This document shows, piece by piece, positions 9,127 to 18,018 of a stretch of DNA of 64,000 nucleotides (within the stretch, counting starts at the first letter, position 1; each line of letters begins with the position of its first letter). Location: positions 62,001 to 126,000 of the forward strand of contig NZ_JBALOP010000055.1 in NCBI RefSeq assembly GCF_036962685.1. Reading direction: 5' to 3'. Source of the stretch: Ferdinandcohnia sp036962685 (GTDB taxonomy: Bacteria; Bacillota; Bacilli; Bacillales; Bacillaceae_L). The translations under genes were made by a program, and so were the position numbers. The notes under the pieces are model-generated. The model searched no databases. It saw only the letters and a program-made list of their open reading frames with translations, and was not told the DNA's origin.

Positions 9127-10130
9127 GTCAGTTCTCCCCCTTTTGATAGAGTGACAGGTAACCCTGTTTTTAAAGATTTAAGGGCAGCATCTGATATTTC
9201 CAATGCTTTATATGCATCTTCTGCTGTAACAATCGGAGTCTCATTCGTTTTTAAACATTTCAAAAAATGCTCAAGTTCAACATAATACGGAGACTTTTTC
9301 AAAGGGCTTTGAGGTACTTCAACACCATTTTTTTCCTCATCTAATTGTCTAATCGAAAGTAAAACAGGCTCTTCTTTTAAACTATCATATTCGATAATCC
9401 CGCTTTTTCCCGCAAATTCAAATTGAGTTGAAAAAGTTTGGTGTGCCCATGAACCCTCAACATGTGCGATTACTCCAGATTTAAACACCAATGTTACAAT
9501 GGCATAATCAAGATGTTCAAGATTTCTTTCAGCAATTCCTTTCGCAAATACTCGCTCCACTTCCCCAAAGGTCCAACGTAGAAAATCAAAATCATGGATG
9601 ATTAAATCTAGTATGACCCCACCACTTTTCGTATGGTCTGAATACCAATCGCTCCATCCTGCTGGAAAATTTCCACCTCTTCTAGTTCGAACGACCCCAA
9701 TATCACCAATTGCTCCCTTAGCAATAAGCTCTTTTGCTTTTGAGTACTGAGGGAAGAAACGAACAACATGCCCGACAAATAATTTCACATTTTTCTTATC
9801 ACAGTACTCCAGCATTTCTTTAGCATCTTCAAGTGTGTAAGCTAATGGTTTTTCGCATATGACATCGATTCCAAAATCTGCTGCTTTCATCACATACTCT
9901 TTATGCAAAAAAGTCGGAACACAAATATCCATTACATCAATCTGTTCGAGAGTGTTTACCGCATCTTCTACCGTATTAAAAATCTTCGTATCATGACCAT
10001 TAACAATTTGTTCTGCTTGCTCTTTTCTTACATCAACGATTCCAACAATCTGAACATCATCCATCGAATAGTAGGATTTGGCATGCTCCATCCCCATTGT
10101 TCCAGCGCCAATCAATAAAACATTTTGCAT
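9123..10130 (-). CDS. Gfo/Idh/MocA oxidoreductase (second of three)
   Basis: 335 residues from the ATG at 10130, which has AAAGAGG upstream; the frame extends to a TTG at 10151 without a ribosome binding site. The GAGTMGMEHAKSY dinucleotide loop lies at residues 9-21, DVICEKPLAYT marks the catalytic Lys region, and GGVILDLIIHDFDFLRW the dimer/substrate domain. It is related to but clearly different from the gene at 8152-9126. It belongs to the operon between GH1 and the first Gfo/Idh. The substrate is unknown. Confidence 0.9.
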   Translation of the reverse strand: MQNVLLIGAGTMGMEHAKSYYSMDDVQIVGIVDVRKEQAEQIVNGHDTKIFNTVEDAVNTLEQIDVMDICVPTFLHKEYVMKAADFGIDVICEKPLAYTLEDAKEMLEYCDKKNVKLFVGHVVRFFPQYSKAKELIAKGAIGDIGVVRTRRGGNFPAGWSDWYSDHTKSGGVILDLIIHDFDFLRWTFGEVERVFAKGIAERNLEHLDYAIVTLVFKSGVIAHVEGSWAHQTFSTQFEFAGKSGIIEYDSLKEEPVLLSIRQLDEEKNGVEVPQSPLKKSPYYVELEHFLKCLKTNETPIVTAEDAYKALEISDAALKSLKTGLPVTLSKGGELT

Positions 10131-10178
10131 AAAATCGACCTCTTTCCTCAATTTCCGGAAGTTACCTTACAAAAAGAT

Positions 10179-11522
10179 TTATACATCTATCGAACCATTT
10201 GCAATAACTTCTTTAAACCAGTGGTAGCTTTCTTTTTTTATTCGCTCTAATGAATGAAAGTCTACATATACTAGACCAAAACGTTTGCCATAACCTTCCG
10301 CCCACTCGAAATTATCTAATAACGACCATGCTAGATAACCTATGATAGGTATTCCCGATTCAATGGCTCTACTTACAGCAGTTAAATGTTGCTTATAATA
10401 GTCAATTCGATCTTGATCATTCACTTTCCCATTGGCAAGTTCATCAACACAACAAGCTCCATTTTCAGTAATAAATAGCGGTACATTCCCATAACGCTCT
10501 GCTAGATAATGAAACACTTTATAAAAGCCGTCTGCATAGATGGGCCATCCGATATATGTGTGGTTATAATCGATTTCAATATTCTCAATATCTAGCAATC
10601 CAGCATTTTCTTTATAACGAGCGACATTACCGGAATAATAATTAACACCAATAAAATCAATAGGCTGTTGGATGATCTCCATGTCTCCGTCTTCAATATG
10701 GAGTTCCGCGCCTTTCTTTTTAAACCACTCCACCAAATATTGTGGATACTCTCCCTTAAAAATTGGATCTAGAAACCAATCAATATTATGTCCAATCTCT
10801 CTCCTGCAGGCTTCGATATCTTCTATTCGATCACTAAAAGGTTCCCTCCAAGTTGTATTCGTAGCTGTTCCAATCTGGCCTTCTATTCCTAGTTCTCTAA
10901 ACACCCTAACAGCTTTCCCATGTGCTAACACCAAATGATGGGAAACATCTACAGCTAACTGTAGGTCCTGATACCCTGGTGCATGAACGCCTCGATAATT
11001 TGATAAGAAAGCAGCACATAAAGGTTCATTAATGGTTTGCCAATATTTTACCTTCCCATTGAACTCTCTAAAGATTGTTATTGCATATTGGCTAAAAGCC
11101 TCAACAGTATCTCGATTTGCCCAACCACCTTGATCTTGAAGGGCTTGTGGAAGGTCCCAGTGGTAAAGAGTAAGCATTGGCTCGATTCCTTTTTCCACCA
11201 ATCGATCTACTAAATTATGATAATATTGCAAACCAACTGAATTAAGTTCTCCTTTTCCATTTGGATAAATCCTTGGCCACGACACTGAAAAGCGGTACAC
11301 ATTCGCACCTAATTGATCCAATAAGTCAATATCCTCCGGATAACGATGATAGCTATCACATGCGATGTCACCATTATCACCATTCTTCACTTTACCAGGG
11401 GTATGGGAAAAGGTATCCCATATGGATAACCCTCTCCCATCCTCAAATGCTGCTCCTTCAACTTGATAAGCAGCCGTCGCAGTCCCCCATTTCATACTTT
11501 TTGGAAACTGAATAATAGGCAA
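10179..11522 (-). CDS. GH1 beta-glycosidase
   Basis: 447 residues, the usual length of GH1 (BglA/BglB type). The acid/base motif TINEPLC is near residue 164 and the nucleophile motif ITENG near 352; the N-terminal GTATAAYQVEGA and the C-terminal LLDNFEWAEGYGKRFGLVYVD are also typical. No signal peptide and no clear phosphate-site features I can assign, so it probably hydrolyses an unphosphorylated beta-glycoside imported by the ABC transporter of the same regulon. The TTG at 11522 has AGGAGGGA upstream. Confidence 0.95.
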   Translation of the reverse strand: MPIIQFPKSMKWGTATAAYQVEGAAFEDGRGLSIWDTFSHTPGKVKNGDNGDIACDSYHRYPEDIDLLDQLGANVYRFSVSWPRIYPNGKGELNSVGLQYYHNLVDRLVEKGIEPMLTLYHWDLPQALQDQGGWANRDTVEAFSQYAITIFREFNGKVKYWQTINEPLCAAFLSNYRGVHAPGYQDLQLAVDVSHHLVLAHGKAVRVFRELGIEGQIGTATNTTWREPFSDRIEDIEACRREIGHNIDWFLDPIFKGEYPQYLVEWFKKKGAELHIEDGDMEIIQQPIDFIGVNYYSGNVARYKENAGLLDIENIEIDYNHTYIGWPIYADGFYKVFHYLAERYGNVPLFITENGACCVDELANGKVNDQDRIDYYKQHLTAVSRAIESGIPIIGYLAWSLLDNFEWAEGYGKRFGLVYVDFHSLERIKKESYHWFKEVIANGSIDV

Positions 11523-11550
11523 ACGTATTCCCTCCTATTAATAGATATAA

Positions 11551-13434
11551 TCACCAATTAAAATTACCCGCTGTTGCAATTCGGTGGTAAAAGTGGTTTC
11601 CTAAAGATCCCTCTAGTATTCCGTTTGGACCATCATGTACTAATCTCTTTTCCTCTAATTCTTCAATTCTATCGATTGAACCATCTAACCACTGCTGGAT
11701 CCTTAATTCTGTAGTTTCCATTCGGGCTACTAACCCTCCATAGCGAAACTCGATAATTTCCCAACCAAATGGTTTATATAAACTAAACCAAACTTCTCTA
11801 TGCTTCGTATGAAGAATTCGAACCTCGTTAGCCAATTCTTTAACGACTCCTAAAAGGTCGGACATTACTTCCTTATCACCTTGGTCATATGCAGCCTTCA
11901 ACTGGATTCCTATTTCTGCCTTTATACTTAGAACATTCGCTAATTGTTCATAGAACTCAAAAATGACAATTGCGTTAGCATTTCTTTCCTTTGCGGCCTT
12001 TAATTCAGGAGCAAGCTTTTGATAATGTTCATTCATTTTTAACCCACGGATATTCTCATCAAATAGTCCAAAAAGAAGATCTTGCCACAATAGGAACTTT
12101 GATGCATTTGATGAGTTCAAATTATTTTCCATCACACCTGGAGTTTCATCTAATTGATTAAGGACGAGAAAATCATCAATATGATTCCCCGTACAAAAAT
12201 GAAAGCGCTGCGCTAAATGTTCTCTTGTAACTGATTCGTGATAAGTATGCTCCGCATAAAGCTGGATGACAGGAAGTGCAGTTGTTAATGGAGTTTCCGC
12301 TCCATTGTCTCCCCATAACGTTGTAAAAACTTCTTGTAATCCATCTTTTTTACACGCGGTCAATGCAGCCTCAGTTGTGACAAATGCTCTTCCGTAATTT
12401 GGAGAAATTCCATTCCATGTCCATGCCCCACCAGCAAAAATTGTATCTCTCCCTAACTCTTTATGTTTCTGGATATAAGAACGGTAAAATTCTTCATCCG
12501 CATGATAGTAGTCCCAATAAACAAGTTGAACATTTTCTGGTATAGAGTCAATTGCTTCTTTTGGAATATGAACGTCTTCATCATAATATTCACCGTGTTT
12601 CGACCCTAAACGGAAATACATGTCACTCCAAATCATTGGCTTTAAGCCTTGACGTTCAGCGATTGATACAACTTGGTCTAAATGTTTGTTCATGATCTCA
12701 AAGCGGTTCTCATATCCATTTTCATCTAAATATCGGCCAAGCCCCAGCTGATGAGCTTCATCCATCCCAATGTGAATTCGGTTTGATTTGAATGGTTTTG
12801 AAGCTGCCTTAATCATACTTTCAATAAATTGGTATGTTTTTGATTCACCAACTAATAAAATATCAGCTGTATCTCTCATATCTTTTGCATAGCCCCATTT
12901 TAATGCCATTGTTAAATGGGCAAGGGTCTGGATACAAGGAATCATTTCAATACCGAGGCTTCCAGCATATTCATCACAAATTTTTAATTCGTCTTCTGTG
13001 TATCTGCCACGCATATACCCGAAATATGGATATTCCGGAACCTCATAGGTATCCTCTGTATAAAGCATAACGACATTTAAGCCCATTACCGCTAATTTCC
13101 TGAGAAGCCCTTGTACTTCATCTACTTTTAATACTGCATTTCTAGAAACATCAAGCATGACACCACTTGTTTGAAATTGGGGTTGTTCTGTTAACTCAAA
13201 TTCACCATTTTTTTGATAATTCTCTAACCACAGACCAATTGCACGATAGAAATGGATTTTTTCCTGATAGCCAATTTCACCTTTTCCATCCTTATTGCTA
13301 ACATGAATAGGACCCACCCTTTGAGTAACAGTTATCGGCAATCCTTTTTCATGTAATTCAATACCCAAATCATCGGTCAATAATACTAAACCTTCAATAA
13401 TTGAACTAGTTTCACCCAATAAATGAATTTTCAT
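11551..13434 (-). CDS. GH20 beta-N-acetylhexosaminidase, cytoplasmic
   Basis: 627 residues from the ATG at 13434 (AGAGGTATC upstream); the frame runs on to 13491 but that part overlaps nagA. MLDVSRNAVLKVDE opens the TIM barrel, and HIGMDEAHQLGLG near residue 226 carries the Asp-Glu pair of GH20. There is no signal peptide, so it acts on imported oligosaccharides. The layout resembles the exo-beta-hexosaminidases of the GH20C type (for example those of pneumococcus and Paenibacillus), to my recollection. It follows nagA directly, which supports release of GlcNAc or GalNAc from the substrate glycan. Confidence 0.85.
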   Translation of the reverse strand: MKIHLLGETSSIIEGLVLLTDDLGIELHEKGLPITVTQRVGPIHVSNKDGKGEIGYQEKIHFYRAIGLWLENYQKNGEFELTEQPQFQTSGVMLDVSRNAVLKVDEVQGLLRKLAVMGLNVVMLYTEDTYEVPEYPYFGYMRGRYTEDELKICDEYAGSLGIEMIPCIQTLAHLTMALKWGYAKDMRDTADILLVGESKTYQFIESMIKAASKPFKSNRIHIGMDEAHQLGLGRYLDENGYENRFEIMNKHLDQVVSIAERQGLKPMIWSDMYFRLGSKHGEYYDEDVHIPKEAIDSIPENVQLVYWDYYHADEEFYRSYIQKHKELGRDTIFAGGAWTWNGISPNYGRAFVTTEAALTACKKDGLQEVFTTLWGDNGAETPLTTALPVIQLYAEHTYHESVTREHLAQRFHFCTGNHIDDFLVLNQLDETPGVMENNLNSSNASKFLLWQDLLFGLFDENIRGLKMNEHYQKLAPELKAAKERNANAIVIFEFYEQLANVLSIKAEIGIQLKAAYDQGDKEVMSDLLGVVKELANEVRILHTKHREVWFSLYKPFGWEIIEFRYGGLVARMETTELRIQQWLDGSIDRIEELEEKRLVHDGPNGILEGSLGNHFYHRIATAGNFNW

Positions 13435-13468
13435 ATTTGATACCTCTTTTCGTATTTTTACTATTCGA

Positions 13469-14656
13469 TTATTGATTATGCTGAAAAACAATTTCTCCTC
13501 TTAAAATCGTGTAGTCCACTTCCAATTTATTCGATAAAATGACAAGATCAGCATCATATCCAACAGCGATTCTGCCTTTTCGATTACTAACGCCGCATAC
13601 AATTGCTGGATTATAGGCAGCCATTTGAACAGCCTCTTCAATCGGAATCCCGCAATTGTTAACAATATATTGAACCGCCTTGTCTAGAGTTAAAGAACTT
13701 CCTGCAAGACTGCCATTCGCCAATGTTACTTTTCCACCTTGTTTGTAGACGGTCTTACCACCAATTTGATGACAACCATCTGGTAATTGATTCGTTCCAG
13801 TGCAATCGGAAATTAATGTGATTTGATCAATACCCTTCATTTTGTATAGCAGTTCTAGGATTTTTGTATGTACATGAAAGCCATCTGCTATGACTTCACA
13901 GTGTAATTCTTGTAAATCAAGTGCTGCAAACGCGGCAGTTAATTCGCGATGTGTAATCGGAGCCATCCCATTAAAACAATGCGTAACTCTCGATAGTCCG
14001 TATTGAATCGCTTGTTCGATATCATCATATGATGCATCTGTATGTCCTGCCGAAATGGCCACCTTGTTTTCATGAAGGACCTTCATAACCTCTCTTGCAT
14101 TTGGAAGCTCCGGAGCCAATGTTACAATTCGAATCAAATCATCTGCCAAATGAAGGATGGAATATAAATCCGCAATATCAGGATCTATTATGTACTCTGC
14201 TTTTTGAGCACCTTTATATTTTTGATTAATCCAAGGCCCTTCCAGGTGAACACCCAACAGTTGAGCACCACTTCGTTCTTCGGTGACTATTTGTTTACTT
14301 AATAAAAGGAAGGTTTTAATATCCTCTAATGTAGCTGCCCTTGATGTTGACAAGAAACTTGTCACACCAAAGGATGGGAGCCCATCTTGAATGCGATAAA
14401 AACCTTCCTTTGTACGGTCCATAAAATCATCACCATTTAGACCATGTATATGTGTATCGATAAAACTAGGACAGATCCACCCATCTATTTGATAGAAGGG
14501 CAGATCCACATTTTTTAAATCGGCCGTTGTGCCAATGAAATTGATTTTTCCATCTTTGATTTCTATGACCATATTTTTATATACTTTTTTATCGGTAACA
14601 ACATTTCCTTGTAAGTAATAATGGTTACGCATCATTTGACTCAAAATCCTTTCCAT
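13469..14656 (-). CDS. nagA: N-acetylglucosamine-6-phosphate deacetylase
   Basis: About 395 residues. Amidohydrolase metal ligands are visible: HIHGLNGDDFMD, HLEGPWI, SAGHTDASYDD, THCFNGM, and the catalytic Asp in LISDCTGTNQLPDG. It converts GlcNAc-6-phosphate to glucosamine-6-phosphate and acetate. The start is uncertain: ATG at 14656 has no strong site, whereas ATG at 14635 lies 11 nt after AAAGGA. No nagB, sugar kinase or PTS gene is present here, so the sugar must be phosphorylated and then deaminated by products of genes elsewhere. Next to GH20 in the operon. Confidence 0.9.
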   Translation of the reverse strand: MERILSQMMRNHYYLQGNVVTDKKVYKNMVIEIKDGKINFIGTTADLKNVDLPFYQIDGWICPSFIDTHIHGLNGDDFMDRTKEGFYRIQDGLPSFGVTSFLSTSRAATLEDIKTFLLLSKQIVTEERSGAQLLGVHLEGPWINQKYKGAQKAEYIIDPDIADLYSILHLADDLIRIVTLAPELPNAREVMKVLHENKVAISAGHTDASYDDIEQAIQYGLSRVTHCFNGMAPITHRELTAAFAALDLQELHCEVIADGFHVHTKILELLYKMKGIDQITLISDCTGTNQLPDGCHQIGGKTVYKQGGKVTLANGSLAGSSLTLDKAVQYIVNNCGIPIEEAVQMAAYNPAIVCGVSNRKGRIAVGYDADLVILSNKLEVDYTILRGEIVFQHNQ

Positions 14657-14701
14657 TTACAGCCTATTTTCTTTATAAAATGACTTATTTTTTCATAGAC
14701 C

Positions 14702-15706
14702 TTACGAAAAGTGAATTAATTTTGTTAGTGTCGTAGATTCCTTGTTAAACAGTTTTTCAAATTCCTGTGGTGCCTCACTAAATTCAACAGTTTCTGAAAT
14801 AAACGGACCGACATCAATCCGTTTTTCCTTAATGAGACGAATATATTCTTCAAGGTTCCTTCCTTCTGTCCAGCGAATATATTCATAAGGATAATCAATG
14901 GCTTCCCTTTCATAAACTTTGTCGTATCTTCCGGGACCGCCTGCTCGTGATATGAGTAGTTGAGCTTCTTTACCAAACATTAAGTCTCTTGGAAAGTCTG
15001 GCTCAATATCACCGACAATGACTGCCTTCCCTTTGTTGCGAATCCATTTCAAACATTCATGAGTGAGTGGAGAGCGTTTACCTCCCGCACATAAAAGGAC
15101 CGCATCGGCTCCATGAGCTTTCGTATCAATCTGAATGGCCTCTTCCATTTCTTCTATAGTGGCAAACGATTTGATATTTCCTTTCTTTATCATGTCTACT
15201 CGACTTTCGTGGAGATCATACGCTATCACATTATAGGCTGCTGCATTGGCTATTTTAGCAATTAATTGCCCTAAAACCCCTAAACCTACAATCACAACTG
15301 TTTCACCAAATTGCAGGTTAGCAATTCTTAGTGCATGAATCGCTATTGCTCCTAGTCCACCTAGAGCTGCTTCTTTCGGGTCCACTGATTCGGGTACCTT
15401 AGCATACAATGTTTTCGGCACTTGTAAATATTCATCATGGTGAACATAGGGTGCACCGTAACAAGCAACGAGATCCCCTTTTTTAACATCGGTGATTTCG
15501 CTACCACATTCAACAACTTCACCCATCGCACTGTAGCCAAGGTGAACCTGTTTGTTTTCGCTATTTGAAAGTATCGTTAGTTCTGTGCCTGGGGAAATGA
15601 CTGAATACAATGTTTTGACTATAATATAGGAAGGTTTTCCTTCTATACTTGGTATTTCATCTTCAATGATTTCAATTTTCTTGTTGCGAGCTACAATTCT
15701 TTTCAT
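14702..15706 (-). CDS. zinc-type alcohol/polyol dehydrogenase (MDR family)
   Basis: 334 residues from ATG 15706 (AGAAGGA 6 nt upstream). The Rossmann fold VVIVGLGVLGQLIAKIA and the GYSAMGEVVECG and VKKGDLVACYG blocks mark a medium-chain dehydrogenase. Where classical enzymes have the first zinc ligand Cys, this one reads VISPGTEL, as in the subgroup lacking a complete catalytic zinc site (BchC-like and polyol-type members). The Cys-rich structural-zinc loop is also absent. It may oxidise a sugar intermediate with NAD(P). It lies between the aldolase and nagA in the operon. Confidence 0.8.
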   Translation of the reverse strand: MKRIVARNKKIEIIEDEIPSIEGKPSYIIVKTLYSVISPGTELTILSNSENKQVHLGYSAMGEVVECGSEITDVKKGDLVACYGAPYVHHDEYLQVPKTLYAKVPESVDPKEAALGGLGAIAIHALRIANLQFGETVVIVGLGVLGQLIAKIANAAAYNVIAYDLHESRVDMIKKGNIKSFATIEEMEEAIQIDTKAHGADAVLLCAGGKRSPLTHECLKWIRNKGKAVIVGDIEPDFPRDLMFGKEAQLLISRAGGPGRYDKVYEREAIDYPYEYIRWTEGRNLEEYIRLIKEKRIDVGPFISETVEFSEAPQEFEKLFNKESTTLTKLIHFS

Positions 15707-15727
15707 TTGAAATCCTTCTTCCATCGA

Positions 15728-16783
15728 TTATTTAGCTAACCATTTTGATAAATTCGCTTTTACAAATTCATCATCATGCAAATGCGGATAACTAGCATAA
15801 ACACGATCTAACTCTTCTGCTTGACCTGGGCTTAATACTTCTCGATCAACTAAACACCAATTTCCTTGAAGCAATCCCTGTCTTGCTAAGATTTCATTAA
15901 TACCAGCTATGCTTCCTTTGAAGCTATTTCGAGAATCAAATATCGCTGCATTGGCATCCGTAATTTGTTGACCAAGTGTCAATAGCTTTTTTGGAATGGC
16001 ATCTTTATCTCTGACCTTTTTCACTTCCTCAAATGTCTCAACAACTCGTTTGGTCCAAACTGACCAATGTCCTAGAAGACCACCAACGATTTTCTTTTCC
16101 ACAGTTTGATTGCCGACATTAAATTCAAATGTTGTTACCAAATCATTTATGATATTATCGTCATTTCCTGTATATAAAGCAATTTCTTCATTTCGAGGAG
16201 AATTGCAAACGGCACGAACTACATCTATTGAACAATATCTGTCAAACGGAGCAATTTTTATCGCATACACATTTGGAATGGCAGCAAAACGCTCCCAAAA
16301 TTCGTATGAGAAAATTCTTCCGCCAACAGCTGGTTGTAAATAAAAGCCGAATACCGGGATAATTTCTGCTACTTTTTCAGCACGTTCCAGTAACTCATTT
16401 TCAGACAGATGGTTTAAACCACCCATACTCAAAAGTCCTAAATCATAGCCAGCCTCTTTGCTAAAAGACGCCTCCGCAACCGCCTGTTCTGTAGGTCCAC
16501 AAATCCCAGCAACCATGATAAAATCATCAGGAACATTGGCACGTTGTGTTTCTTCAAGGGCAATCGATAACACCTTTTGATAAAGATTGAATTCAGGATC
16601 ACGAATTTCAAACTGCGTAGTATGAACGCCAACTGCAATTCCACCGACACCAGCATCGATGTAGTAGCGAGTTAATGCACGCTGTCCTGTTTCATCAAGC
16701 TTTCTTTCTTCTGTTAATGCAAGCGGATGTGCAGGAATCACAGTGCCCTCATGAAGCTTTTTCTTAACAGCCTCTTTTAACAT
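15728..16783 (-). CDS. dihydrodipicolinate synthase-family aldolase/lyase
   Basis: 351 residues, longer than DapA (about 290). The N-terminus TVIPAHPLALTEERKLDE and the GVGGIAVGVHTTQFEIR block match the family, and the Schiff-base Lys lies in NVYAIKIAPF near residue 178. Such paralogues cleave or form 2-keto-3-deoxy sugar acids or sialic-acid-like molecules; DapA itself is unlikely because of length and context. Start and stop overlap with the upstream gene (TAATG), indicating translational coupling. It is a candidate for the final carbon-carbon cleavage in the pathway of this operon. Confidence 0.85.
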   Translation of the reverse strand: MLKEAVKKKLHEGTVIPAHPLALTEERKLDETGQRALTRYYIDAGVGGIAVGVHTTQFEIRDPEFNLYQKVLSIALEETQRANVPDDFIMVAGICGPTEQAVAEASFSKEAGYDLGLLSMGGLNHLSENELLERAEKVAEIIPVFGFYLQPAVGGRIFSYEFWERFAAIPNVYAIKIAPFDRYCSIDVVRAVCNSPRNEEIALYTGNDDNIINDLVTTFEFNVGNQTVEKKIVGGLLGHWSVWTKRVVETFEEVKKVRDKDAIPKKLLTLGQQITDANAAIFDSRNSFKGSIAGINEILARQGLLQGNWCLVDREVLSPGQAEELDRVYASYPHLHDDEFVKANLSKWLAK

Positions 16784-17799
16784 TAAAATGCACCTTCTCT
16801 TTCTTGGAAATGAGTTGGTTTATTGATGGTTTGCCCATCACTAACGACCCAGTCAGCAATCATATCAATCATCTGTTGAACTGTAACCTTTGGATAGCCA
16901 AATAATTTATGAGCATAAGAAGCATTGTTAAGTAGTGCTGTTGGGCTTTCACTATTTACAAATAACGGTTCCTTTTCCATTCTTTTTCCGAATTCATTTG
17001 CTAACCATCTGACTGAAAGCGTCTCTGGTCCGGTCACATTGATGATTTGTGGAGGATGATTTGTATGTAATAATGAGCGAATGGCATATTCATTTGCATC
17101 CCCTTGCCAAATGACATTTACATTTCCCATTCTTAAATCAATTGGTTCACCCTTGAATACGGATTTTGCAATTTCAAGTAAAACTCCGTATCGAAGATCG
17201 ATTGCATAATTAAGTCTAAAAAGGACAACTGGCGTTTGGTGTTTATGTGAAAAATAAGTAAGCACTCGTTCTCTTCCTAAGCATGATTGTGCATATTCAC
17301 CAACCGGATTTGGAGACACGTCCTCCGTACAACCATTGCTTAAAACAGAAGTTAAAGGATAAACATTTCCTGTAGAAAACGCGACGATCCGTGAGTCCTT
17401 AAATTTTTCAGCCACACGACCTGGAAGGTAAGTATTCATCGCCCATGTACGATGCTCATTTCCGACCGTTCCAAACTTTGTACCTGCCATAAAGATAATA
17501 TTTTTCACATTCGGAAGGTTTTGAAGGTCTTCCTCCTTCAAAAGATCTGCTTTGATTGTTTCAATTCCATATGCCTCTAATTCTTCTATTAAACTCTCAT
17601 CTGTAAACCTCGCAACACCAATCACTTTTTTAGGCGAGCCAGACTGATTAACAGCTCTTTTCGTTAGTTTTGCTAAGGTCGGTCCCATTTTCCCACTTAC
17701 ACCTAAAATCATGATGTCCCCGTCGAGTTGCTGGATGTCCTTAATTAAATCTTCACTTGGCGTCGACATTAAATCTTCTATTTCTGCAATCGTTTTCAT
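16783..17799 (-). CDS. NAD-dependent epimerase/dehydratase-family protein
   Basis: 338 residues, first gene of the long operon. MILGVSGKMGPTLAKLTKR near residues 31-49 is an extended-SDR glycine-rich loop (GxxGxxG), and AFSTGNVYPL carries the Ser/Thr of the active site. The usual YxxxK is not plain; SPNPVGEYAQSCLGRER gives Tyr but not the Lys spacing, so activity could be altered. ATG at 17799 has TTAGGAGGA upstream. Role: epimerisation, reduction or dehydration of a sugar in the pathway; not resolvable further. Confidence 0.8.
   Translation of the reverse strand: MKTIAEIEDLMSTPSEDLIKDIQQLDGDIMILGVSGKMGPTLAKLTKRAVNQSGSPKKVIGVARFTDESLIEELEAYGIETIKADLLKEEDLQNLPNVKNIIFMAGTKFGTVGNEHRTWAMNTYLPGRVAEKFKDSRIVAFSTGNVYPLTSVLSNGCTEDVSPNPVGEYAQSCLGRERVLTYFSHKHQTPVVLFRLNYAIDLRYGVLLEIAKSVFKGEPIDLRMGNVNVIWQGDANEYAIRSLLHTNHPPQIINVTGPETLSVRWLANEFGKRMEKEPLFVNSESPTALLNNASYAHKLFGYPKVTVQQMIDMIADWVVSDGQTINKPTHFQEREGAF
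17785..17798 (-). promoter_or_regulatory. cre-like box at start of glycan operon
   Basis: TGCAATCGTTTTCA matches the CcpA consensus TGWAANCGNTNWCA at 13 of 14 positions and overlaps the start codon at 17799. Being inside the coding start lowers confidence, but the other promoters of the locus also have such a box. Confidence 0.4.
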
Positions 17800-17870
17800 T
17801 TAAATCCTCCTAATATACACTTTTTGTGTGTTCTTGTTCAGTAAATCATTCTTATTTACTAATTACATAC

Positions 17871-17920
17871 ATTTTATATTCGACTATATTAAAAGACAAG
17901 TCACTTAAAGGTCTTTTAAT
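17871..17920 (-). promoter_or_regulatory. glycan operon promoter with regulator site A
   Basis: Minus-strand reading: ATTAAAAGAC, CT, TTAAGTGAC, then -35 TTGTCT (17894-17899), a 17-bp spacer and -10 TAAAAT (17871-17876). The two GAC half-sites are 11 bp apart, about one helical turn, and abut the -35, the arrangement of a class II activator site. Same layout as sites C, D, E and F. Inferred start point about 65 nt upstream of the epimerase ATG. Confidence 0.7.
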
Positions 17921-17935
17921 AAATACATATTTTTA

Positions 17936-17964
17936 TTGACAATTGAAAGTGTTCCTCTTAATCT
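17936..17964 (+). promoter_or_regulatory. promoter of the regulator gene
   Basis: TTGACA (17936-17941), 17-bp spacer and TAATCT (17959-17964): a good sigma-A promoter pointing at the regulator gene, with start point near 17971. Confidence 0.65.
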
Positions 17965-17980
17965 AAGAGTAACATTATTT

Positions 17981-18005
17981 AAAGACATTTCTTTAATATG
18001 TCTTT
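17981..18005 (+). promoter_or_regulatory. site B: palindromic autoregulatory operator
   Basis: AAAGACAT and ATGTCTTT form a perfect inverted repeat with a 9-bp centre, just downstream of the inferred start point and upstream of the regulator's ribosome binding site. It shares the TTTAAAGAC half-site with the activator sites. Its position would block elongation or initiation, so negative autoregulation is inferred. Confidence 0.55.
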
Positions 18006-18018
18006 TACTGGAGATGAA

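Noticed and set aside
12191..12210. cre-like TGAAAGCGCTGCGC inside the GH20 gene
   Set aside because: Two mismatches, in the middle of a coding region with no promoter nearby.
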